This document shows, one piece after another, positions 10,441 through 21,559 of a DNA stretch of 64,000 nt. Made by a program: the position numbers and the translations under genes. A model generated the notes under the pieces. That model was not told the DNA's origin and made no database searches. It saw only the letters and a list, made by a program, of their open reading frames with translations. The DNA comes from Adiantum capillus-veneris (lineage: Eukaryota; Streptophyta; Polypodiopsida; Polypodiales; Pteridaceae), in contig CM043963.1 of NCBI GenBank assembly GCA_014529385.2, positions 63,973,469 to 64,037,468 of the forward strand, in the 5' to 3' direction. Numbering within the stretch: position 1 is the first letter of the stretch; every line of letters starts with the position of its first letter.

Positions 10441-11728
10441 TATTTCTAAGAGTTTACGAATACAAACCTAGCAAGAATTGATATGTGGATGCACTTACTT
10501 GATGGCTTGCACTCTCTTTTTGATTCCTCCTGAGCCAACATTCAAGTCCTTAATGTCTCTTAGTCTTCTTTCTCTTTGGCAAAGACCTAGCGCTTTTTTT
10601 TTTCTCACAAAGTTGTTTAGTAAGCTCCTTCATGGTCTCCTTACTTTCTTCAACCTATTGAGAACATTCCATGACTTTATGGTGTAAGTGCATATTCTCC
10701 TTGCATGCAATGTCTCTCTCTCATTGCAAAACATTATTGTTTGCTGTCAACTACCATTAGCTCCATCTCTAACATAGTTCATTAAGGAAGTTACATCTTT
10801 GAAAGGTGGAGTGATTTGTGATGGGATTCTTCCATCCAACCAAAGGTTTATATTTTTCATGTCATGATCTAAAGTTCTCCTTCAAAGCTTTTGAAATGGG
10901 GTTTTCAAAGCTTTTGAAATGGGGTTCTGCTTGTTTTTCTAACAAAGGGGCTCATACTCTCGTGAGAGCTCTATGTGCATATAATATACATCTCTCCCAT
11001 TCTTGGTAGAAATTATTCGTGGAGAAGCTATAAGAGTGGATTGAGACTGACTAATTGAAACTTTTTAGAGAAGAAGGTGAGGGCAATGGTCCATGGAAGA
11101 AAGAAATTTCAACATTCACGCACAACAGCCTACATGGGGGAACGTGGGGCAAAATGACCTAAGAAAGCATAGTTTATTTTTCAAAAATGTAGAAGATTGA
11201 GATATTTGGCATTGAATCCTTGATTGCTTAGACAATTAGTTATTATCATGACTATATAATTTTTGAGTTTTTTAATAAATGTACCTTGTAATAAAAATGA
11301 TATTTCAAACTTTTTTTAAACAAGGATGAAAAGAGAGAAAATGAATTTCCCATTACCTCTATCTTTATCACAGAGAAGAAGATGGGGGAGTGGTGGAACC
11401 AGATACGCAAAGGGCACTCAGGTAAAGCAGAGAGAGCAACTCGGTTAATAGGTCAAGAGGGAGGCAACAAGGCATGAATGATTTATGTCCACCCTCTAAT
11501 TAAGTGTCACATCAATCAAGATTGGTAAATAAGGCATGTGTCCTATGGGGGGAATACACCCATATTTTACAAGAAGGGGTCACATTCCACGTGAAGTGCC
11601 CTATCCCATGTAGGTTTATTAGCAAACATAGATTTTTCTTTTGCCCATTTAAGGGTATACTCCCACGAGGAGAAAAAGTAAGAGACAACCATATACAACC
11701 AAGAACGAGCCATCAAGGGGGTAAGAAA
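10441..11728. other. Intergenic or intronic, no gene recognised
   Basis: I see AT-rich sequence with short chance frames and a 22-bp direct duplication near 10880-10925 (AAAGCTTTTGAAATGGGGTT twice). Nothing else is supportable. Confidence 0.4.
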
Positions 11729-11732
11729 AAAA

Positions 11733-11775
<43 letters not shown>

Positions 11776-11789
11776 ATATATATATATAT
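11729..11789. repeat. (AAAT)n then (TA)n microsatellite
   Basis: About 12 AAAT tetranucleotides are followed by about 7 TA units, seen directly. Confidence 0.97.
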
Positions 11790-12522
11790 TATGGTGCAAT
11801 GTTCTTAATTGAGGGGAAGAGCCTATAAGGGTGATCTAGGTGTAAAGAAACCATAAGCAAGATCACAGACTATTTTTTTAGGGTAACAAAAGGCAAGGTT
11901 TTGCTAATCAAGGCCTGTAGAAGTACATGTGTGTGTATGTGTTTTTGTGAACCTAAGCTTCCATAGATCTAAGCTCTCTCTTGCCCTTATATTCAAAATG
12001 TGTAAGCTATCTCTCATGTACCCAATCTTTTGTAACTCTTTCTCTCTACCTCATAACAAAACTTCATAGCTTATTCTCTCACACACCCACGTTAAGCCAT
12101 ACTTCTCATTCTGTGTGTGTGTGTGTTTGAGGAGCATGAAGAAGGCATAAAGCAGGGCAAGATAGAAAGGATTAAGAAGCATAAAAGAGGGCCCTTTACT
12201 TTTTGTAGTGGAATGTAACATTGATATGATCTATTTGAGTGTCCTCATTACTCTCCATTTTTGTTGTCCAAACTTTCTTGAATGTTAGTTTATTCTCTTG
12301 ATATGGACCTCAGCCTTGGTCATTTTTGGCTCATTTTTTTTGGTGGTTTTGGTCTAGGTTTATTTTCCTTTTTGTTTGTTGTTGCCTTCCCTTTGGCCAA
12401 GTAGCTTTCATATCTTTCTGTGATCTTTTTCTTCACATAGTTGGTTGCCCTACAAGTATAAGGTAATGGTGTTTCACTTTTATTGGGGTCTCTAGTTAGT
12501 TCTTTCCTTGTGCTTGGTTGGT
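11790..12522. other. Intergenic or intronic, no gene recognised
   Basis: T-rich plus strand with short GT repeats near 12113-12125. No coding signal was recognised. Confidence 0.4.
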
Positions 12523-12837
12523 TTAGCTTTGTATCATGCTTGCAGTTTGTGTTTTTGGTTGAAAATAATAGAATCTTTCTTTGGTTCCCATAATTATATT
12601 TTTAGTCTCAGATGCACTTGTCATCCCATTGCTTGCATCTTTTTGTAAGAGTGGAAGCTCAATGGGATCATAAAAGGTTTCCTTTGCTTTAGAGTGACCT
12701 CTCATGGAGATTTCAGCTTTGTTGTTCAAATAGAATGTTTCATTTTCTATGCAATCCTGTTTTGTGTTACTCAACTCTTCTTGCACAAATTGAACCATCC
12801 ATAGGAAACCTATAATGTACACATCTTCATCACATAC
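12523..12837 (-). pseudogene. Downstream half of an ORF split by the 12.8-25 kb retrotransposon
   Basis: About 100 codons are open on the minus strand (IIGFLWMVQFVQEEL, then FYDPIELPLLQKDA). When the LTR element and one CATAC target copy are ignored, this frame is continuous with the frame at 25059-25301: the reading STRV before the insertion joins CDEDVYIIG after it with no frame change. Family unknown. Composition is charged and soluble, with no membrane segment. Confidence 0.45.
12833..12837. repeat. Target site duplication CATAC (left copy)
   Basis: CATAC directly precedes the TG of the 5' LTR. The identical CATAC at 25054-25058 directly follows the CA of the 3' LTR. A 5-bp duplication is standard for LTR-retrotransposon integrase. 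Confidence 0.9.
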
Positions 12838-13715
12838 TGCTAACTAAGTCAATGTCAGTTAACAGAAGCTGCTAAAAGACCAAAGACGTATGAATGCACA
12901 TCGAGGATGAATATAAAGAAGCTGTAAAGATTGGAGTTACACATTTTCCATATTTTCTCAAAATGGTCATGTATTATAAATTCCTAATTTATCTCAAGCC
13001 ATTGTAATATTTTAATGTGTTACGGGCTCAATGGGAGTTCCAAGATGTAAAGAACAAGTCAGTTAGTGTGCTTCGGTAGCAGATTCAGTAAGTGGTGGAG
13101 CCCTAAAGGCCTTGCGCGCCCTGACATTGCATATTTTTACCCTAGGTATATAAAGCAGTGTGTAAAAGAAATTAGGGTTCTCAAGCTCATTTGCTGAGAG
13201 CACTCTTTGGTGAGATCTCTTGAGGTGTGTGGCTATGGAGTCCTTGAGCTTCTCCTTGGTCATGTGACTTGGTTAACACTAATCAATGCTTAATTCTCTT
13301 TCACTATGCCTCTCTCATGCTTCTTGTGATTGCCTATGATGCTTAGATTATCTAGATCTTAATCTTGCTCTAATCTTGTGTGATTGTCCTCTTTTGCTTG
13401 TGTGTGCATGTAGGTTTAATTGGAGTGCGGTGCTCGATAGATGTATGTGTGTGCTTGCGTTTATTGTGTTGCATGATAGGATTAGTGTTGTGTGCGTCTT
13501 GAAATCGTTAGTGTGTGTGATTGGAGGTGAAGGGAAGTGGATGTGGAGATGGCCCATCATTGTGGCTTAGCTCCTCCGTTGGCCGAGAATCTCACCTCGT
13601 AGTGAAAAACTCACTAATCGTGTGAGTGTTTCCATGGCCTAGCCGGGTAGCTCATCCCTCCGAATTGATAATTTTGTTGGTTGTTGGAGCTATCCAACGA
13701 TGAAACCCCCCAAGA
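12838..13715 (+). repeat. 5' LTR of the 12.8-25 kb element
   Basis: It starts TGCTAACTAAGTCA and matches the 3' LTR throughout, with scattered substitutions and a few indels (the 3' copy carries extra bases near 24650-24670 and 24830). The end is AAGA where the 3' copy has AACA, so the terminal CA has mutated. Confidence 0.9.
13143..13153 (+). promoter_or_regulatory. LTR TATA box
   Basis: GGTATATAAAGCAG lies about 310 bp into the LTR, a normal distance for the U3/R boundary. In the 3' LTR the same site reads GTGTATAAGGCAG, so one copy has lost the consensus. Confidence 0.6.
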
Positions 13716-13717
13716 TT

Positions 13718-13735
13718 TGGCGCCACTTCCGGGGA
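13718..13735 (+). promoter_or_regulatory. Primer binding site
   Basis: TGGCGCCACTTCCGGGGA begins two bases after the LTR end. The TGGCGCC...GGGGA pattern is the usual PBS form of plant Ty3/gypsy elements, complementary to a tRNA 3' end. The exact tRNA was not assigned. Confidence 0.8.
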
Positions 13736-15770
13736 TGATGGCCTACACTACTGTAATTGTGGCATAGTCGGATGTGTTTCCGCACTAATTTCACTTGTTT
13801 GTTTATGTTTTTGTGGATTTTGTATGTGTGTGCATGAAGCAATGTGTTCATTATTCCCTAATTTGTCATGATATCTTGCCAGTTGTGTGTTTACACACTC
13901 TAATTTCACACTAAACCCTTGCTAATTTCACTAATTTTGCTAACTTACACACTAATTTGCTACCAAGGACTGGAGCTTTCAACCGTTCAATCGATCTTAA
14001 ATGGAAAGGTAATCAAGGTGGTATTCTCAACCTCCCTAGAATCTAAGATGTGTAGAATTGTGTAGAGACTCCACCATGATGCAATGTAATGTTGATGCTA
14101 TGTTGCTTTGAAAATTTTTGGATTGTCTGTTTTCACGCCGTCGTAATGCCGAAATTTTCCAGATTTGGTGGTGTATGAAATTGATAAGTTCAATTGTTAA
14201 TTGGTGAATGTGTGTTGCTAATTGTGTGTATAATTGATTTACTTGCATGCTTGGATGGTCAATTGCAAGTGTGTGTGCACTAAAATCAAGTGTGTGTGCA
14301 TTCTAATTGAGTGTGTGTATGCCTAATTTTAGGTGTGTGTGCACTATTTTGCCCTTGTTTGTGCACCTAAAAATCAATGTGTGCTTAATGATTTTTCAAT
14401 TGTGGTGATTGATTTGTATTGTGGTCATGCCCAACTAGAGATTTGTTAAATCACATTGCAATTTTGACAAGATTTACTCTTTTGTGTGCGCACCTAAATA
14501 TTAGTAAAAACTGCCAATTTTATTAGTGTGTGTGTGCCTAAAAAGTGCTTAATGTGCATGATTAATTCAATTTTTGATTGCATATTTTATGTGTGTAATG
14601 GTTAATTGCTACGTTTTTGATCTCAAAACAGAGATTTACGCACTCCAATTGCGTCAAATTTTGACCTAATTTTGTCGCTAATTTTGTCGGTTTAATTGCC
14701 TAGTCTTGATTTTATTGATGAAATTATTTGTCAATTAAATTGGTGTGATTATTATGATTTTATTTGGCTACACTAATCCCCTATGTGTGGAGAAATTTCC
14801 AAAAAAAAAGGTATTTTTCGGATAATTGTTTATAAATTTTTGGCAGTTTTTTGCTAATTTTTTCTTAATTTCATAAAAACTTGATATTTTGCGATGCTTA
14901 CGAGCTATCTTAAATGTGTCTTTACGGCTTGATTTCGAGTGCATTTGGGCTTTCATTTGCAAATTTTGAGCGTTTTACTATTTTCGAAGACCGAGTTGAT
15001 GATTTTGTCGAATCTCGCGTTTTTGGTAAAAATTGCTATTTTTATGTGCTTTTGCATGTCGATTGTGATTGCCGATGATTTTCAAAGATTTGTAGAAATT
15101 TTCGGGATTTTTTTGGATTTTCGGGTGAATTTTAGCATTTTCGATTAATTTTCGGCCTAGTTTTGGCACTTTTGGACATTCGAAAATAAAAATAAGCGGA
15201 TTTGGAGTTTTGGTGCAGACCGACGAGACTTTCTGAATCTCGATGTGCGGTCCGGTCCGACGCGTCGACGTTCATGGCAAGTGAGTTTTGATTTATGCGA
15301 GCCGCGAGGAGAACAACCCCTTGCGGTGCTAAGGCTCAACTTTGTCAAAAAAAAAATTTTAAAAATCCCTCCCCCTCCGAAAAACACGCTTATTAACTCT
15401 CTCTCTCCTTCCCCTCAGTATCTCTCTGATTGTTTATAGCCTCTCTCTTTCTCTTCTCTCTCTCTCACCTCCCCCCTCACTCTCTCACTAACTCCCATAA
15501 CGATTATTTGCACTTTCTCACCTCCCCCTCTCACTCTCTCTGTAACTCTCTCTTCCCACTCACCCGCTCTCTCGTCCCTCTGCCCACGTGCCAACGCCCT
15601 TTTCCTTGTTTTATTAACATACACAAACACCATTTCTCTCCCCTCTTGTCGTGTATTGTTTACAGTAAACCCACCCCCTCTGCCCCGCTGACAAGCATGC
15701 AAGCCACGTCTCTCTCTCCCCTTGGTAGGTCACGTCGACCCCGCACTCTCTCTCTCTCTCTCTCTCTCTT
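13736..15770 (+). other. Untranslated leader of the LTR element
   Basis: There is no long coding frame with family features. The leader is GT-rich (13800-14600, many GTGTGTG words), then AT-rich, then strongly C/T-rich from about 15380 to 15770. The C/T-rich end is where the LINE has inserted. Confidence 0.55.
15745..15769. repeat. (CT)n at the 5' junction of the LINE
   Basis: About 12 CT units run directly into the first LINE base. The 3' end of the LINE also runs into CT repeats, so the target was probably a (CT)n tract. Confidence 0.9.
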
Positions 15771-18105
15771 GCTAAGATTGGATGCAATCAAAGACAAGGA
15801 AGTTTACTTGGAATGTTCACACACATACAAAGCACTTGTTCAAAAGAAGAGGAGAAGGTGGGAAGTCGAAAAACAACTTCTTTTAGCACAAGAGAAAGCA
15901 CATGCATGTGGCAAGTTTTGGCAAAATCTAAAAGGCAAGCGCGTTGAGAGCTTTGGTGACTTGACTCTTGAGGATATGTATATGCATTGTAAGAACCTCT
16001 ATGAGCAACCCAATGTTGATAAGATGGAGGGTTGTAGCTCCCTTCCATTTATGTCTCCCTTCTTTACCATTGAAGATGTATGCCGCGCGCTTGAGAAACT
16101 TGCTACTCGCAAGGCAGGTGACCTTCAAGGTGTCAAGGCTGAAATGATTAAATGGACAAGCAAGAAAACACGATATTGGATATGCGATATGTTTAACCTT
16201 GCACTTCAGTATGGCATGCCTCATGATTGGAGTGCAAATTGGATCAAACCTTTGCACAAAGGAGGAGATGTAAACAATGTGAACAACTATCGCACTATAA
16301 TGGTTGGTTCTTTGATGGCAAAGTTATTTGGATGTATCATGGAGATGAAGATAAGTGAATGGGCTGAAAAGAATGGCAAACGTGCGCTTGGCCAAGCAGG
16401 TTTTCGAAAGCATCATAGCACTATTGATCACCTTGTCACTCTTCGAGTTCTTATGGAAGCGTCTCGATTGAAAGGAAAAAAGTTGTATTGTTGCTTTGTG
16501 GATTTCAAGAAAGCTTTTGACATGGTACCGCGAGGAAATCTTTGGAGACGTATGCAAAGCCTTCAAGTGCCGAGAGAATTTATGCATGCAGTCTTTCGCA
16601 TCTACCAAAAAGTGATATGTCGATTACGTATGGGAGACGGAATTTCAGAATTTTTTGCAAGCACTATTGGTGTCAAACAAGGATGCCCACTTTCCCCAAC
16701 CCTCTTTGGGCTACTCATTGATGAATTGGAATACATGGTTCTTGATTTTATGCAGCAAGAAGGCATAGAAGAGGTTAAGATTGGAAATGCGGTGATCATG
16801 CTTTTGCTTTATGCCGATGATGTAGTGCTCTTGGCACATACCTTAGAAGATGCACAAAAGCTTATGAGTGTCTTGGAACGCTTTTGCCTACATAGCGGGC
16901 TGATCGTGAATGGATCCAAAACCAAGGTTATGCTTGTAAAGACCCTCAATGACGAAAATCCATGCATTGTATACAACAATGAGAAACTTGAAGTGGTAGA
17001 TCACTTCAAGTACCTTGGCCTTGAGGTTCCATCCAATCATAAATGGAAGGATTGTGCAATGCGTCGCTTGGAAGCCGGAAAGAGGGCTTATTATGCATTT
17101 GAGAACATGTGCAATGCAGGAGAGATCAAGTGTTGGGCTCTCAAAAAGTACCTCTTTGACACATTGGTGACACCGGTGCTTCTTTATGGAGTGGAGGTGT
17201 GGGGTGGAAGCATCGGGAAGTCTACTTGGAAAGAGTTTGAGAATGTCCAAAAGCGTTTTCTCACCAACTTTCTCCAAGTCAAGACACAAACACCCTACAT
17301 GCTCTTACTTCTTGAGTCCGGATCGCTTCCCATTGAGGTCTTGGGCATGGAAAGGGTTGTGGAGTACATGCGTAAGACACAACGTAGCCCTTTGCATCGA
17401 CTTCCTAGAATCGCATATGAAGCAAGTCAAAAGGTTCAAAAGACATGCAAGAGCAAAATACTAAGTTCGGGGTGGATGCTTGATATCAAGAAATGGTTTG
17501 GAAGATGGGATGCATGTCACTTGGTCAAGGATGCGTCGATCGACTCCCAAGTTAATGAGGCCTTCTTACAACGCCAATGTATCATGGCTTGGGAGAAATC
17601 CGGAGGTTCTCGCTTCAGCCATTACACCACACATGTTGCCCCAAACTACAAATCTCTCTTCTTCTCGGAACGAGGTAACCGAACCCATTCCTACATCCTT
17701 GAGCCCATCCCGTTGAGTGCGATCCGCACCATTGCCTCCATTCGTCTTAGCTCCCATTCTCTACGCTGCGAGACAGGACGTTGGGGCACTGGCGAGGAGT
17801 GTCATCGACTTTGCACCTTATGCCCTTGTCAAGTGCGAGAGAGTGAGTACCACACACTACTTGAGTGCTCAGCTTTTGACCACATTAGGTCCTCTTTTCC
17901 CCATATATTCAGCCATGAGCTCTCCCTACATACCTTCCTCTCCCAACCACGATGTGGACTCTCTATTGCGACGCTCATTTCAGCCATTTTTGAGCATCGA
18001 GAGTCACTTATGAACTCCACTCACACCACGTGACATGTTCATTTGGTCCCATAGGTCATATTTGACCTCCCAGGACGATAATAGAACTATCTATCTATCT
18101 ATCTC
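15771..18105 (+). mobile_element. 5'-truncated LINE, copy 1
   Basis: This is a non-LTR retrotransposon copy nested in the LTR element's leader. It begins at TTGCTAAGATTGG, in the linker between endonuclease and RT, and so lacks the endonuclease. It ends in AGAACTATC followed by a short (TATC)n then (TC)n. The same 3' end, AGAACTATC then (TC)n, is found in copy 2 (61556-64000, minus), which extends further 5'. 5' truncation is typical of target-primed reverse transcription. Confidence 0.88.
15775..18033 (+). CDS. LINE reverse transcriptase, uninterrupted ORF lacking endonuclease
   Basis: About 750 codons of LINE ORF2 are open without a stop. Order: basic linker (KKRRRWEVEKQ), RT fingers (WIKPLHKGGDVNNVNNYR), QAGFRKHHSTIDHL, catalytic motif A YCCFVDFKKAFDMVPR, motif B GVKQGCPLSPTLFGLLIDEL, catalytic YADD in LLYADDVVLLA, then GLIVNGSKTKVM and FKYLGLEV, a long thumb/connection, and a C-terminal Cys/His cluster (CTLCPC...EYHTLLEC). 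The open frame extends upstream to 15430, but that part is C/T-rich host sequence with no LINE similarity. All three RT catalytic acids are present. It retains coding capacity for RT but has no endonuclease and no obvious promoter. Confidence 0.9.
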   Translation, partial: RLDAIKDKEVYLECSHTYKALVQKKRRRWEVEKQLLLAQEKAHACGKFWQNLKGKRVESFGDLTLEDMYMHCKNLYEQPNVDKMEGCSSLPFMSPFFTIEDVCRALEKLATRKAGDLQGVKAEMIKWTSKKTRYWICDMFNLALQYGMPHDWSANWIKPLHKGGDVNNVNNYRTIMVGSLMAKLFGCIMEMKISEWAEKNGKRALGQAGFRKHHSTIDHLVTLRVLMEASRLKGKKLYCCFVDFKKAFDMVPRGNLWRRMQSLQVPREFMHAVFRIYQKVICRLRMGDGISEFFASTIGVKQGCPLSPTLFGLLIDELEYMVLDFMQQEGIEEVKIGNAVIMLLLYADDVVLLAHTLEDAQKLMSVLERFCLHSGLIVNGSKTKVMLVKTLNDENPCIVYNNEKLEVVDHFKYLGLEVPSNHKWKDCAMRRLEAGKRAYYAFENMCNAGEIKCWALKKYLFDTLVTPVLLYGVEVWGGSIGKSTWKEFENVQKRFLTNFLQVKTQTPYMLLLLESGSLPIEVLGMERVVEYMRKTQRSPLHRLPRIAYEASQKVQKTCKSKILSSGWMLDIKKWFGRWDACHLVKDASIDSQVNEAFLQRQCIMAWEKSGGSRFSHYTTHVAPNYKSLFFSERGNRTHSYILEPIPLSAIRTIASIRLSSHSLRCETGRWGTGEECHRLCTLCPCQVRESEYHTLLECSAFDHIRSSFPHIFSHELSLHTFLSQPRCGLSIATLISAIFEHRESLMNSTHTT

Positions 18106-18944
18106 TCTCTTTCCGTGCCACCGTGCGAGCAAGTCCCATCGATCCTACCCTCTCGTCTCTCAGTGCACGTACTACTCGCGTGCTGTCTCTCTTGCCTCTC
18201 GCGCTCAAGCGCGTCGTCAGCTCTCTCAATCACCGTCAGCAGCAGCAGGTCAACGCCCGTCAACGGTTTGCAACATCCACGCAAGCTGCACGTAATCCAA
18301 AGGTAAGTTTTTTTTAAATTTGTACTTTTTAATCAATTTATTAAAAAATATAAAAACAATAAATAATTTAAAAAATAAAAAATCCAATAAAAATCACAAA
18401 AATAAAAAAATCCACAAATTTTTTTAAAAAAAGGTTTAGAAAATTAAAAAAAACAAAAATAAAAAAAAACACACCAAAAAATTTATTTAAAAGAAAGAAA
18501 ACTCATAGAAAAAAGGGGATTAGAAAATCACATAAAAATTAAAAAACTCATAAAAAATTCATTAAAGAAATCAAAAAGTTCACAGATAAATTTCTAAAAA
18601 TTGAAAACTCATTAAAAAAAGGGATTAAAAAAATTCCAATAAATCATAAAATTCATAGAACCTTCACAAAACTCCAGAAAAATTAAAAAATTCACAGAAA
18701 ATCAAAAAGCTCACAAAAAAATTAGAAAATTATCAAGAAAATCCTTAAAAAATCAAAACCTTCCCAAAAAAATCATAAAAAATACTAAAGAAATTAGAAA
18801 ATTTAAACTTTCACAAAAAAGTAATAAAAATAAAAAGAAAGTAATCTAAAGACCTAGAAAGATCCAGAAAAGCAAAAAAACTCACTGTCAGAGAATCACA
18901 CCGAACAAACCGCGAAAAAGTGAACCAGATTAGTAGAAGAAGAG
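18106..18944 (+). other. Leader continuation: A-rich tract behind a consensus splice donor
   Basis: From 18112 to 18300 the sequence is C-rich leader. At about 18299-18307 CAAAGGTAAGTTT is a near-perfect 5' splice site. From there to about 18900 the plus strand is extremely A-rich with T-poor lysine/asparagine-like content and no long frame. Candidate acceptors are CTGTCAG near 18891 and CAGATTAG near 18932, both shortly before the first ORF. An intron in the leader is a plausible reading. Confidence 0.45.
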
Positions 18945-21195
18945 GTGAAAACGATCAACTCAAAGCCGTTTGAGGGGCATACAAATTTCAAAATTTTGCA
19001 TGCTAGAAATGGGCAGGTGCAAGCAATTGCATTGCAAATTGAACTTTTGATGGGACAAACAGAGGCACCAATCACGGTGGATTGCAGATTAGGCTACACT
19101 TTCAAGCTAGATTTAATCAACTCTTGTGAGTCTGTAGAGCAATCAACTGCAAAAGTGCTTTGGCACAAGCAGTTTTATCAAAACCGAGGAGGAGAAATTC
19201 TGCTAATACAACACCAAAATCTGCTAGGAGACAATTTTTTTAGAACCAGTCAACATGGACTCAAATCGAGCTGAGAGTTCAAGTACAACAGAGCAAGGTA
19301 GTAGCTATAACAACACAAGTACAACTACAACAGAGCAGATTTTACAACTATATGGCTACAATAAGGATAAATTTTTGTACACAGATTTAGAAGGTCATAG
19401 GTATCTTATGATCAGTAAAAACAACACAAAAGCCAAGATCCTATTGATCAGAGTAAGGCCAGATTCAGAAAACTCCTAGATGTTCACAGATTTTAGTGGA
19501 GCCAGGTATTGCAAGCTCAAAGATGAAGTGCAGATAGAGGTGCAAAAAATCAACCCAAGTGTTTATTTAGAAATTTGTACCAGCCAGCAAAACATAGATT
19601 TGGTGCATATGCAATCAGGGTCATTGTACATGGATTACAGTGGTGAGATCTATAGTCGAGAACCAAAAATTAAAGATCCGACCAATCAACCAATAGAGCC
19701 AGTCTAATTGGAGAAAAAATCCAAAGACGGTACAAAGGTCAAGATGGAGCATTCTAAAACTTGATGCTCAGTGTTCTAAAAGAAGAAGCCGATAACTTGG
19801 CAAGCACACAAACTGAAGCTTCTCAGCTAGAGCTTGACATGACAGAACCAAATGAAATACCACCAGTCATGGCATATTGCTTAGAGTGTGGACGAAAAGG
19901 TGGACAATTTTCTGAAGATTGTCCAAGAAATCCAGACAACACAGACTTATCAACTATCAATCAAGGTACAAAGAAAATTGGAAATGTGAATCTCAATGTA
20001 AGTGCATCTAACTTGTCACTTTTAATGCAATCAAATGATCCTGCATCACCATTAGAAGCACCAATAAAAGCACTACAAATTCAAAATCAGCATAAAGATG
20101 CACAGGCACCTGAAAAAGCTTAAAATTGATTCTTTGAACAACAAATTCCTGCATGAATTTGGTCAAGATGTCCAAATATCACCGAATGTTGAAAAGACTA
20201 TTAGGTTTGCAAATGATTTTGCATCCACTGCCACAAGTGTGCAATCATTCACAAGTCTAAGGAACACATCAAACAAAATATTGTTAGCATTGTATGGTAC
20301 CCATAATTCATATGCACAACATGTAGACCAAAAAGGGAAACTATACAAAAAGGATCAACTAGTGTTTGAATGGCCCACATACCAACTCATAGAAGTACGT
20401 CTAGTGATAGATCAGAAAGGATGGTTCATTTTAGAAGAAAGAATCTATTATAGCCAATACTCTCTAGAGATGAAGGATATTACCCAAATGAACCCAAAAA
20501 TCTGTTCAAAGCCAAACTCTCCTCCATCGAAAATCAAGCTTCAATGTTGTAACCCAACGAGCATATACTTTGACCAAAATAGTCGTAGATATAGACGAGA
20601 GTCTAGCATCTATGATGCCTTGAGTCCTGAAACCACAAAAACTCATATCATAGGAGACCCATGGGATAGACAATATTAGCGAAAATATAATTCTATCTAC
20701 AGCTTGACTTGGGAAATAATTTGTCATGTTTCAAGGAGATACATAGGAAACTATGGAGAAGGTTTACAGATGCCAATAATCAATAGTGCTATCCAAAGTG
20801 TACCTTCACAATCCCAAAAGGTGAGACTAAACCAGAGCCAAACAGTTTTGAACTCTTTCAATGAAGCAGATCTCTTCAAAGCAAAAACCATTGAAAGATC
20901 ATATGGTTGTTGGAAGTTTCCAATTGACCCAGATTCCATCAGAGTCTATAGATAAATGCCTCTAGAAGATCATCAAGCACAAAAGTTTCAACTGATTTCC
21001 ACAAGTCAGAGTCAAAATCCGACAAATCCAATAGTATTCAAACAGTTACATGGGACCAAGCTCACATATGCATATCAAGATGCACATGGAAATGAATACC
21101 AACAAGTTTATGATCTTGTACAAACCCCTAGGGATTGTAAGACTGAAGTCAAAGACTATCTGAAGATGATGCAAAAACTCAAGCTGCCAGAATAG
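18945..21195 (+). pseudogene. Repeat-containing retroelement protein with Y-x-D-x2-G-x2-Y motifs
   Basis: A decayed ORF, mainly in one frame (19255-19707, 20098-20679, 20704-21195), is interrupted by single stops. A repeated motif appears at 19378 (YTDLEGHRY), 19483 (FTDFSGARY), 19627 (YMDYSGEIY), 20320 (HVDQKGKLY), 20566 (YFDQNSRRY) and 21073 (YQDAHGNEY). Three copies share a longer frame, L-[YH]-G-x(7-9)-Y/H-x-D-x2-G-x2-Y: LQLYGYNKD, LALYGTHNS and FKQLHGTKL precede the motif. Unrelated stretches separate the copies. It is placed where gag belongs, but I do not recognise a capsid domain, and the function is unknown. A leading frame at 18945-19274 has no recognised domain. Confidence 0.6.
19761..20123 (+). 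pseudogene. Degenerate CCHC-like zinc knuckle segment
   Basis: In a frame shifted from its neighbours, YCLECGRKGGQFSEDCPRNP resembles the retroviral nucleocapsid knuckle C-x2-C-x3-G-H-x4-C with one extra residue and with the zinc-ligand His replaced by Gly-Gln. The DCP ending is typical of Gag knuckles. This supports a Gag-related origin for the surrounding ORFs. The His loss and the frame change indicate decay. Confidence 0.55.
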
Positions 21196-21559
21196 GTGAC
21201 AAAAAAGTCAAAGTCAATGAAAGCTAAAGTCCAAAAAGCTACACAAAGGTCACTACCAAAACCTCCCCCGAAGAGACAGATTATGCCAGAAAGTATAGTG
21301 AATCTATTAAGATCAAGAGTTACTCAGTTTTGCAGGTGGACAATCCTCATCAGTTGCAGACAAGAAGTATAATATTACATCTAAGGGAACCAACATCAAT
21401 TGAAGTAGGTGGTCAAAGCAAAGAAAATGCAGATAAAGCTCAACCAAAGGATGCTGCCACAGCAAAAGAAGTCAATTTGGACACAAATCCTGAGACGATC
21501 AAGTGCAACATTTTTAGCAGAGAACATCCAAATGATCCTTCAGATCACTCCATGCAAAC

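Noticed and set aside
15430-15770. N-terminal extension of the LINE ORF
   Set aside because: The extension is C/T-rich leader sequence of the host LTR element, shares nothing with LINE copy 2, and happens to be open because pyrimidine-rich codons contain few stops.
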